Below are positions 7,944 through 14,335 of a stretch of 16,972 bases of DNA, one piece after another. The stretch is taken from positions 1 through 16,972 of the forward strand of contig MHDW01000179.1 of NCBI GenBank assembly GCA_001803645.1. Direction: 5' to 3'. The notes under the pieces were generated by a model, which did no database searches, had not been told where the DNA came from, and was given only the letters and a program-made list of their open reading frames with translations. How positions within the stretch are numbered: position 1 is the stretch's first letter; each line of letters starts with the position of its first letter. The translations under genes and the position numbers were made by a program. The DNA is from Nitrospirae bacterium GWC2_42_7 (lineage in GTDB: Bacteria > Nitrospirota > Thermodesulfovibrionia > Thermodesulfovibrionales > UBA6898).

Positions 7944-8068
7944 GAAAGTACATAGTATTGTCGCTCATTCTCGGTCTTCGACCTGCGAGGTATTTGCCCT
8001 CATTATTTATTGATTAGATACTGTATGAATATCATCCAAATAAAACCGCTTAAATACTATGTCCTTTC
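7944..8068. repeat. 125-bp element with 16-bp terminal inverted repeats
   Basis: In the 218-base gap after the radical SAM gene, GAAAGTACATAGTATT (7944-7959) is matched by AATACTATGTCCTTTC (8053-8068) in inverse orientation at 15 of 16 positions. The interior is 93 bases without a coding frame and includes a small GGTC/GACC hairpin. This looks like a MITE-type or palindromic element; no target-site duplication is obvious. Confidence 0.6.
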
Positions 8069-8112
8069 AGCATTCTTGGTGATTTATGAATTAAGTGAGT
8101 TAAGTTTAAAAC

Positions 8113-8142
8113 TGCACAAATCAGGACAGGATTTGATATAAT
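8113..8142 (+). promoter_or_regulatory. Promoter with consensus TATAAT immediately before the start codon
   Basis: A perfect TATAAT (8137-8142) lies 8 bases before the ATG at 8151; TGCACA (8113-8118), 18 bases further up, matches four of six -35 bases. Transcription would begin at about 8149-8151, so the message would have essentially no leader. No ribosome binding site precedes the ATG, in agreement. Confidence 0.45.
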
Positions 8143-8150
8143 TCTGACTT

Positions 8151-10214
8151 ATGGGCAAGTCTTCAAAGAAAAAGAAGTATAAAAAACATGATGGTGTTCA
8201 GATACCTGAAGAAGGGCATCGGACGGCTGTTTCAGGAATTAAAGGGTTTGGCGTCCTTAAAAATCGTATCATTCATATTATTCTTATTGTTCTAACCGGC
8301 ATATTAATTTATTGGAATACCTTTGATGTGCCTTTCCAGTTCGATGATGCAGGCATTATCAAAAATCCTCTTATAGAAAATCTCAATTATCTTCACCCTT
8401 CAGCTATGGGTGGAGTTGACACTGACGCTTCAAAAAGCAGGTATATCGGGTATCTTACATTTGCATTGAACTACAAAATCAATGGGCTGAATGTATTTGG
8501 CTATCATATGGTGAACCTTCTGATCCACCTTTTAAGCTCATTGCTTGTATATATTTTGATAACCCTCACATTCAGGACGCCATACCTCAAGGGGTCAGGC
8601 ATTACCGGATATTCAGGATATATAGCCTTGTTTACCGCTCTTTTTTTTGTATCTCATCCTGTACAGACACAGGCTGTCACATACATAGTCCAGAGGTTTG
8701 CATCCCTTGCCACAATGTTCTATCTGATATCAATAACAGCATATATAAGGGCAAGAGTCTCCGACAGTGGTCTCGGCAGATATGCCTTATACGTGGTGTC
8801 TCTTGTCTCTGCTGTTTTAGCGATGAAGACAAAGGAGATATCCTTTACGCTTCCTGTTGTGATATGTCTGTATGAGTACATGTTTTTTCAGGATAAGATC
8901 AGAAAGAGGATCGTATATCTCCTGCCTCTGATTCTGACAATGCTGATAATACCGCTTACGATCATGAGCATTAATAAACCTGCCGGGAATATTATAGGAG
9001 ACATAGGTGAGGCGGCGAGGGCGATGACAACAATGCCGAGGCTTGATTACCTTTTTACACAGTTCAGCGTGATTGTCAGATACATAAGGCTTCTGTTCTT
9101 CCCTGTGAACCAGAATTTTGACTATGACTATCCTGTTTATCATTCTTTTTTGAATTCTGATGTATTTATGTCTTTTATATTTCTGTCGGCGATCTTTGGT
9201 GCGGGGCTTTACCTTTATAAAAAGTCACGCAAAAAGGACCCTGCATTACGGCTCATATCATTCGGCATATTCTGGTTTTTCATAACTCTGTCAGTTGAAT
9301 CGAGCATAATTCCGATAGTGGATGTGATATTTGAACACAGGATATACCTTCCTTCAATTGGAGCTTTTGCAGCAGTGACAACAGGGATCTTTTTGATCGC
9401 GGTGAAGACAGGGAGCCGGAAGGCCCAGACAGCAGTGGTAGCTATGCTGTTTTTAACAACAGTTGTTCTATCAGGAACTGCATTTGCAAGAAACAAGGTC
9501 TGGAAGACTGAGGTGAGCATATGGGAGGATGTTGTGGAGAAATCTCCGCAGAAAGCAAGGGGGCACAATAACCTGGGCAATGCATATAAATTAAAAGGTG
9601 ACATTAAAAAAGCGATAGAACAGTTCGAGATAGCAGTAAAGATCAATCCTAATTTTGCTAAGGCATATTACAATCTCGGTGTTTCTTACTGGAGCAATGG
9701 AATGAAAGAAAAGGCACTAGACAATTACAGGATTGCCCTGAAGCTTAATCCTAATTATGCGGAGGCGCATAACAATCTTGGAGCAGCTTATAAGGATAAA
9801 AACTTAAATGAAGAAGCGATAGAAGAATATGAAGCGGCATTGAAAATTGTACCTGAATATGCTGAGGCGCATAATAATCTTGGAGCAGCTTACAGATCAA
9901 AGGGCCTTATAGATAAGGCGATCGAACATTACAATGAGGCCTTAAGAATAAAGCCATATTCACCGGAGGTCCATAACAATCTTGGAGCAGCCTACAGGGA
10001 CAAAGGAATGAAAGAAAAGGCTGTGCAAGAGTATGAGATTGCGATAAGGCTCAGGCCTGATTTTATGGAGGCACATTATAATCTCGGTTATATTTATTTT
10101 GAGAAAAAGGAAATGGAAATGGCACGGAAAGAATTTGAAACAGTCTTAAGAATAAAACCTGATATGCAGTATGCAAAACAACTGATGGGGATTATTGGAA
10201 AAACGAACAAATAA
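8151..10214 (+). CDS. Polytopic membrane protein with six C-terminal TPRs (TMTC/GT-C-like)
   Basis: A 687-aa protein. A short Lys-rich cytoplasmic tail precedes about ten hydrophobic segments (residues about 36-455). The first loop WNTFDVPFQFDDAGIIKNP has the double-Asp (FDDAG) of GT-C enzymes, and ALFFVSHPVQTQAVTYIVQR is the signature of the TMTC/DUF1736-like O-glycosyltransferases. Six canonical 34-residue TPRs follow in register at 468-501, 502-535, 536-569, 570-603, 604-637 and 638-671, then a 16-residue end. TPRs 3-5 share AHNNLGAAY-type cores, and their DNA is nearly repeated too, so they arose by recent duplication. It likely transfers a sugar from a lipid-linked donor, with the TPRs binding the protein partner. 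The start lacks a ribosome binding site but sits just after TATAAT, suggesting a leaderless message. It converges on the next gene with 24 bases between stops and no visible terminator. Confidence 0.85.
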   Translation: MGKSSKKKKYKKHDGVQIPEEGHRTAVSGIKGFGVLKNRIIHIILIVLTGILIYWNTFDVPFQFDDAGIIKNPLIENLNYLHPSAMGGVDTDASKSRYIGYLTFALNYKINGLNVFGYHMVNLLIHLLSSLLVYILITLTFRTPYLKGSGITGYSGYIALFTALFFVSHPVQTQAVTYIVQRFASLATMFYLISITAYIRARVSDSGLGRYALYVVSLVSAVLAMKTKEISFTLPVVICLYEYMFFQDKIRKRIVYLLPLILTMLIIPLTIMSINKPAGNIIGDIGEAARAMTTMPRLDYLFTQFSVIVRYIRLLFFPVNQNFDYDYPVYHSFLNSDVFMSFIFLSAIFGAGLYLYKKSRKKDPALRLISFGIFWFFITLSVESSIIPIVDVIFEHRIYLPSIGAFAAVTTGIFLIAVKTGSRKAQTAVVAMLFLTTVVLSGTAFARNKVWKTEVSIWEDVVEKSPQKARGHNNLGNAYKLKGDIKKAIEQFEIAVKINPNFAKAYYNLGVSYWSNGMKEKALDNYRIALKLNPNYAEAHNNLGAAYKDKNLNEEAIEEYEAALKIVPEYAEAHNNLGAAYRSKGLIDKAIEHYNEALRIKPYSPEVHNNLGAAYRDKGMKEKAVQEYEIAIRLRPDFMEAHYNLGYIYFEKKEMEMARKEFETVLRIKPDMQYAKQLMGIIGKTNK

Positions 10215-10238
10215 AAGAAGAGTAATAACTATCTTGAA

Positions 10239-11477
10239 TTAAAGCTGGATGTATTCTTTGAATAGGGCAGGGTATAGCGCAGGGTTAAAAAGTATATTGG
10301 TCATGAAGTAGCATTCATGTGTGCAGAAACACTGCTTATTCTTGATGCCTCTTAATATCACTGAAGCCTTATCCGAATCTAAGATCTTATTAATATCATA
10401 TCCTTGTTCCCTGACATTTCCGAGCTTTTCTGTGAGGATCTCACAAGGGAACACATCTCCGCTTTCTGAGAGGACGAGGTTCAATCTGCCTGCATAGCAG
10501 GGGATCAGTCTTTTCTGTTCATTCATGGTTCTATGAATCATATGCCGTTGAAGAATATCCTGGGCTGCCTTGATGCGCGCGCCTTTGAACCGGTAGGTGT
10601 TTGAAGTCCTGTTCTTTAAGTTCTTTTCGAGCTGTTCTATTGCGCTATTATATTTTTTGAAATCCACTTTCTTAAAACTATCATCAGAAAGATTTCCGCG
10701 CACAAGAGAAATTGTATGTGTTTTGATGTTATTAAGACCTGTTACAAAATCTATTATATTATCGATCCTGTCCTGATTTTCCGAACAGAAGACAGTATTG
10801 ACACCGAGTTCAAAATTTGGATATTTTTCAAGAAAAGGCCCAAGCAGGTTATATGTATGAATCGTCTTTTCAAAACTGCCTGGAGTATTTCTAAGAATGT
10901 CGTGATCTTTATGAAGGCCGTCGATCGAAAGCTTTACCGTAATAACACTGTTTGGACATTTCTTAAGTATCTGCTCGGTTCTGTCTTTTATCAGTTCAGG
11001 AAGAAGCCCGTTCGTCGGAAAAAGCATAATTGCAGGCCTGTTCTGTTTGTAAAAGATATTGCTGATCTCAACCAGATCTTCCCTGAGAAATATCTCTCCA
11101 CCCGAGAATGCAAGCCATAGAAGGTCTCCAAAAGAGGATGAGATCTTTTGTATCTCATCAATCGAGAGTTCTTTTTCTTTTGAGGTTACTGAGGAGTTCA
11201 TAAGTAAACCCCCCTCACCCCTGCCTACCGGACAGGCAGGCTCGCCCTCTCCCTCCAGGGGAGAGGGTAATACTACTGCCCCTCCCTTGAGGGGAGGGGA
11301 TGAAGGGGAGGGTGATATCTGTGGCTTTATTTGTGGTTTCATTAGGATGTTGTCGGTATTTTTAAGGTAAAAGCAGAAAGGGCAGGATGAGTTGCATCTT
11401 CTTGTCAAAAAGAAGGTCAGATGAATGGGCCTTGATTTCCAGAATATTGAATTGATATGCCTGAACGGAGAATACAT
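10239..11477 (-). CDS. Radical SAM/SPASM protein with in-frame palindromic repeat insert
   Basis: A 412-aa enzyme with radical SAM motif C28-NSS-C32-PF-C35 (TRRCNSSCPFCFY), SGGE (125-128), LSIDGL and a C-terminal SPASM/twitch cysteine set (C327, C345, C383, C385, C389) for auxiliary iron-sulfur clusters. Family members modify peptides or small molecules. Residues about 55-91, with the peptides SPSPSSPPLKGG, LPSPLEGEGE and GRGEGG, are encoded by a GC-rich palindromic repeat that also occurs between leuC and leuD. The family pattern resumes at KEKELSIDEIQKIS, so the frame is kept through the insert. It falls in the loop after the cluster-binding cysteines, where extra residues might be tolerated. 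The gene lies 34 bases after a GT2 gene on the same strand, probably co-transcribed. Whether the enzyme still works is unknown. Confidence 0.87.
   Translation of the reverse strand: MYSPFRHINSIFWKSRPIHLTFFLTRRCNSSCPFCFYLKNTDNILMKPQIKPQISPSPSSPPLKGGAVVLPSPLEGEGEPACPVGRGEGGLLMNSSVTSKEKELSIDEIQKISSSFGDLLWLAFSGGEIFLREDLVEISNIFYKQNRPAIMLFPTNGLLPELIKDRTEQILKKCPNSVITVKLSIDGLHKDHDILRNTPGSFEKTIHTYNLLGPFLEKYPNFELGVNTVFCSENQDRIDNIIDFVTGLNNIKTHTISLVRGNLSDDSFKKVDFKKYNSAIEQLEKNLKNRTSNTYRFKGARIKAAQDILQRHMIHRTMNEQKRLIPCYAGRLNLVLSESGDVFPCEILTEKLGNVREQGYDINKILDSDKASVILRGIKNKQCFCTHECYFMTNILFNPALYPALFKEYIQL
11209..11314 (-). repeat. GC-rich palindromic repeat element, copy 1 (inside a CDS)
   Basis: On the minus strand the element begins CACCCTCCCC at 11314. 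It contains an 8-bp hairpin (11279-11286 with 11292-11299) and a 9-bp hairpin (11245-11253 with 11259-11267), then a nested 7-bp hairpin (11220-11226 with 11234-11240), and ends in a G-run at 11209. Its first 36 bases match the copy at 15636 in 34 positions and the hairpin order is the same. The nested 21-base palindrome (11220-11240) is missing from the other copy. Confidence 0.85.
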
Positions 11478-11511
11478 CAGAAGCCCTTTTCAATAGCGGA
11501 GATGTTATTTA

Positions 11512-12558
11512 TCATTCTGCCTTTATCTCTACCGGTTTTATTGTATTTTTTGTTTTTATATATTCGATGATACCTGAAAAGGCACCGGCTCCGACTGCGA
11601 TAGGATAGACCAACGAGTAATAGAGTGTTGATATAACTGTAAAAGAAAGCCCTTTTGAAGCAAGGAATGATTTGATCAGCCCTCTGCTTAAAAAAAGATT
11701 GAAAGAAAATAAAAGCATAGCAGAGAATAGAACAGCATAATTCTGAAAGATATGAGAAACAGGGATCAATAAGGCATTCAGAAAGAAAACAGAGACATTT
11801 GCTTTTAACTCAAGTGATGCTGTGCCTGAATCTGACAATACATCGTTGTTTCCCAGAGAATAAGCTGTCCAGTATTTTGATTTTTTGAAAGCATTCTTCA
11901 GTGATTTAGATAGATCAAAATTAAAAATATGTTGAACAAGGATATCAGGATCCATAATTAGACGGATACCGGCTTTACGTAGCCTATGGCTGAATTCAAC
12001 ATCTTCTATTATCGGGAGAAAGCTCTCGGGAAACCCTTTGCTTTTGGCAAAGAGATCTGATTCGATTACCATGGCATGACTGGCGATATAATCAGGTTCT
12101 TTTTTCTTTGTCTCTGAATAATTAATGAATATGGATTGGAATGTGCTGAAAAAATCATCGTCAAAAGGGATCCTGGTGTATGTTCCTCCGATCACTATTC
12201 CGTTATTCCCCCTCTTATCAGGCGTGGGATTAAGGTATGAAAATTCATTGAAAGCGTTAATTACATTTTTTAATGTGTCTTTCTGCAAAATGCAGTCAGC
12301 ATCAATAAAAAAGAGTATGTCTCCGGTGCTCTTATTTGCACCTGTATTTCGCGCGGTTGAAGCACCTGATTTATTATCCAGATGCAGGAAAATGCATGGG
12401 AATTTATTTGCTATCTCTGCTGTGTTGTCAATAGAGCAGTCATTAACAACAATTACCTCGAAATTGTCAAATTCTGAAGCAAAGGCAGCCTCAAGGCATT
12501 TTCCTATGGTATTGCTTCCGTTGTATACAGGAATGATGACAGAAATCCGTTTATTCAT
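11512..12558 (-). CDS. Family 2 glycosyltransferase, membrane-associated
   Basis: A GT-A fold transferase of 348 aa from the ATG at 12558. It shows ISVIIPVYNGSNTIGKCLEA at the start, VVNDCSIDNT, then GASTARNTGANKSTGDILFFIDADC, whose DAD (86-88) is the metal- and nucleotide-sugar-binding motif. EDVEFSHRLRKAGIRL supplies the likely catalytic acidic residue. The last 110 residues hold two or three hydrophobic segments, so the protein is anchored on the cytoplasmic face of the membrane. A TTG at 12579 would add seven residues (MFHNITV) but has no better ribosome site, and the core fold begins right after the ATG, so I chose 12558. It runs into the SPASM radical SAM gene 34 bases downstream. Sugar and acceptor cannot be told. 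Confidence 0.87.
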   Translation of the reverse strand: MNKRISVIIPVYNGSNTIGKCLEAAFASEFDNFEVIVVNDCSIDNTAEIANKFPCIFLHLDNKSGASTARNTGANKSTGDILFFIDADCILQKDTLKNVINAFNEFSYLNPTPDKRGNNGIVIGGTYTRIPFDDDFFSTFQSIFINYSETKKKEPDYIASHAMVIESDLFAKSKGFPESFLPIIEDVEFSHRLRKAGIRLIMDPDILVQHIFNFDLSKSLKNAFKKSKYWTAYSLGNNDVLSDSGTASLELKANVSVFFLNALLIPVSHIFQNYAVLFSAMLLFSFNLFLSRGLIKSFLASKGLSFTVISTLYYSLVYPIAVGAGAFSGIIEYIKTKNTIKPVEIKAE

Positions 12559-12630
12559 AACTGTAATATTATGAAACAAATTACAGATTATATTCCAATC
12601 ATATAAACTTACTGTAAATTATAATTTTAG

Positions 12631-12659
12631 TTGAAAACATAACTATAAAATGATATGTT
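12631..12659 (+). promoter_or_regulatory. Candidate promoter upstream of the cytochrome gene
   Basis: TTGAAA (12631-12636), 17 bases, then TATGTT (12654-12659). It lies in the 274-base gap between the divergent GT2 and cytochrome genes and would give a leader of about 165 nt. An isolated TATAAT at 12745-12750 is an alternative, but has no good -35. Confidence 0.28.
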
Positions 12660-12672
12660 ATTTGCATAAACT

Positions 12673-12736
12673 TTCATATGAAGGTTTAGAATATTTTATG
12701 TGGAGGGGGTGATATATCAGAAAAGATCGTTTCTGA
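12673..12736. promoter_or_regulatory. Two dyads in the cytochrome upstream region (possible operators or leader hairpin)
   Basis: TTCATATGAA (12673-12682) is a perfect 10-base palindrome. TCAGAAA (12717-12723) pairs perfectly with TTTCTGA (12730-12736) around a 6-base spacer. Both lie between the candidate promoter and the cytochrome start, so either a regulator binding site or an RNA leader hairpin is possible. No regulator is identified. Confidence 0.35.
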
Positions 12737-12820
12737 AGAGCATATATAATTTAGGGGGGAGTTATGTAATAGAACTATTAGCTGTTTGAGGCGTTGCTTG
12801 TTCCCAGTTTAATTTTTCTT

Positions 12821-12828
12821 AAAGGAGG
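12821..12828 (+). promoter_or_regulatory. Ribosome binding site that fixes the cytochrome start
   Basis: AAAGGAGG lies 4 bases before the ATG at 12833. It rules out a longer reading from a TTG at 12794, which would also bury the signal peptide behind 13 extra residues. Confidence 0.8.
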
Positions 12829-12832
12829 TCCT

Positions 12833-14077
12833 ATGAAGTTCTTGAGATTAATTTTTATGCTTCTTTTTATGGCTTTCCCGCTGATTGTTTCTGCGGAGAA
12901 GGCAAAGACGATCGATGAACTTGCAAAAATGTATGATTCATCCAGCTGCAAAGAATGTCATGAAGACATTTATATGCAGTGGGAAAAATCACATCATGCA
13001 CGTCCTCTTATGGGTGTAAAGGGCGGTTTAATGCTTACACCTCTTGCAATGAAGGGCGCAACAGCTTTTTCACCTGATGATCCAAAGAAGGCGACTGCAA
13101 AAAATTACCCTTGCTTCAAGTGCCATCTTCCTCAGGCTATTACCTCTGCCGAAGATTCTGTTGCCGTTGAACTTACAGAGGCTCTGCTGACAGCAGCTGA
13201 TGCAAGTAAGACCGACAAAGAAAAGGCCGATGCCAAGGCACAAATAGCAAAACTGCAGATTGGTTGTATTGTCTGCCACAGCGATAAAGCCATTCTTCAC
13301 AAGCGTGAGCTTGGTGAGCCTCAGAAAGGCGTACTGTACAGTTCAAAGGCTGTAGCAGAACATGGTGACGCAATGTACAAAAAGGTAGAAAAGAGCATTG
13401 TAATGAAAGATTCACTTTACTGCGGACAGTGCCATGGACTTGGCCCGAATCTCGAATTCGACCAGCCCTTCCAGTGTGCAAACCTTTATGGCAGCTATCT
13501 CCATAACTACATAGCATCAGGCGGAACCAAGAGCTGTCAGGATTGCCATATGCAGAAGGGAGATCATCTTATTGCTCCGAACTGGAATGACGATAAGGGA
13601 TCTACCGAGCTGCTTAAAAAAGCGCTTGCCCTGGATGTTGAGACCCTTGGATATGATTGGCTTAGGAAAGCTAAGACCTATGTATCGAAGGTTGTGGTCA
13701 ACACTACAATAACTTCAACTGCGGGACATAGAGTCCCGGATGGCTGACCATCTCACAACAGAGTGGTCATGGTAGTGACCGCAAAACACAAAGACAAAGA
13801 TGGAAAAGATGTAGAGAGTAAGCAGGAAAGACATTATCATCCTCAGGCCACAAACTGCCGCGACAACAAGATGAAATATGGAGCACAGTGGAAGGTCGCA
13901 AATATCCGTGATACAAGTATCCAGCCTATGAAGCCCAAGAAGGAGACTATTGAATTCGATCTTCCTGAAGGTATAAGGGCTGCTGATGTAACAGTAGATC
14001 TTTTCTATGAACTTGGGAATCCTGACCAGAAAGTCCCGATTCATACAGTTAGTCAGAAGGTATTACTCGACAGATAG
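12833..14077 (+). CDS. Exported pentaheme cytochrome c with in-frame TGA (candidate selenoprotein)
   Basis: Read through the TGA, this is 414 aa. A signal peptide (MKFLRLIFMLLFMAFPLIVS-A-E) sends it to the periplasm. Five CxxCH heme sites follow: CKECH (39-43), CFKCH (94-98), CIVCH (145-149), CGQCH (197-201) and CQDCH (235-239), so it should carry electrons. At codon 305, within AGHRVPDG-TGA-PSHNRVVMVV, an in-frame TGA (13745-13747) splits the gene. The frame then stays open to TAG at 14075 and encodes a plausible beta-rich C-terminal domain (AKHKDKDGKDVESKQ, IEFDLPEG, VTVDLFYELG), and a terminator follows. No shift and only one lesion are seen, and a SECIS-like hairpin lies 15 bases downstream. 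I infer selenocysteine at 305, perhaps near a heme. Alternatives are a nonsense mutation (pseudogene), a sequencing error, or two separate products (12833-13747 and a second piece lacking a good start). My recollection that relatives may carry Cys or Sec after GHRxPDG is unverified. Confidence 0.72.
13763..13782 (+). promoter_or_regulatory. SECIS-like hairpin downstream of the in-frame TGA
   Basis: A 7-bp stem (GUGGUCA 13763-13769 with UGACCGC 13776-13782, one U-G wobble) closes the hexaloop UGGUAG (13770-13775). The stem begins 15 bases after the TGA and the loop 22 bases after it. Bacterial SECIS elements lie in this range and have a G in the first bases of the loop; the GGU here recalls the AGGUCU loop of E. 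coli fdhF. SelB binding is inferred, and no bulged U is obvious. Confidence 0.5.
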
Positions 14078-14097
14078 TAAAGAGTTGTAGTTTTTTT

Positions 14098-14136
14098 AAA
14101 AGGCTGTGCCTTAGTAAAGCAGGCACAGCCTTTTTT
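14098..14136 (+). terminator. Rho-independent terminator after the cytochrome gene
   Basis: AAAAGGCTGTGCC (14098-14110) pairs with GGCACAGCCTTTT (14122-14134) over 13 bp, with an 11-base loop and a T-run at 14131-14136. It lies 20 bases beyond the TAG of the read-through frame, not near the TGA, which supports the longer gene as the transcription unit. Confidence 0.9.
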
Positions 14137-14170
14137 ATATACCTATGAATAATTGTCGCAACAGTATTTC

Positions 14171-14260
14171 TTAGGACACTTCAAGAAACTTCAGAAACTC
14201 CTTAGCTGGTCTGAACAGGAATTTATCTTTGAGATAAACAACGCCAATATGATATTCTAA
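14171..14260 (-). pseudogene. C-terminal remnant of a LysR-type regulator
   Basis: On the minus strand a 29-codon tail ending in TAA encodes EYHIGVVYLKDKF, then RPAKEFLKFLE. This matches the usual last strand and helix of LysR-family effector domains (IGIVYHKD-x-LSPAA-x-FLxFL). The same frame is closed by a stop just upstream (about 14264-14266), and no other LysR domain is visible, so the rest has been lost. It sits between the cytochrome terminator and leuC. The assignment rests on a short stretch and could be chance. Confidence 0.5.
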
Positions 14261-14335
14261 ATTCTATCAAGAGTCAATCTTGGGGTAACTATAAGATGTT
14301 GTTTACGATATAACTATACTGTATGAGGTGTTGTA

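Noticed and set aside
10215..10238. Terminator between the convergent genes
   Set aside because: The 24-base gap has no hairpin.
11059..11370. Plus-strand open frame across the palindromic repeat in the radical SAM gene
   Set aside because: It is open only because the GC-rich palindrome reads through on both strands; no ribosome site or recognisable protein.
12701..12715. Possible sigma54 promoter (TGGAGGGGGTGAT)
   Set aside because: It lacks the GG and GC pair at the required spacing.
12794..12832. Longer cytochrome start at a TTG (12794)
   Set aside because: The AAAGGAGG lies inside this extension, and the signal peptide begins cleanly at the ATG at 12833.
13745..13747. TGA as the true end of a 304-residue cytochrome followed by a separate small gene at 13763
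   Set aside because: The downstream frame is the same frame, has no ribosome binding site or plausible start of its own, and continues the protein directly; the terminator follows the second part. Kept as an alternative in the gene entry.
14309..14320. leuC promoter from TATAAC or TATACT
   Set aside because: Good -10 look-alikes, but no acceptable -35 at 16-18 bases.
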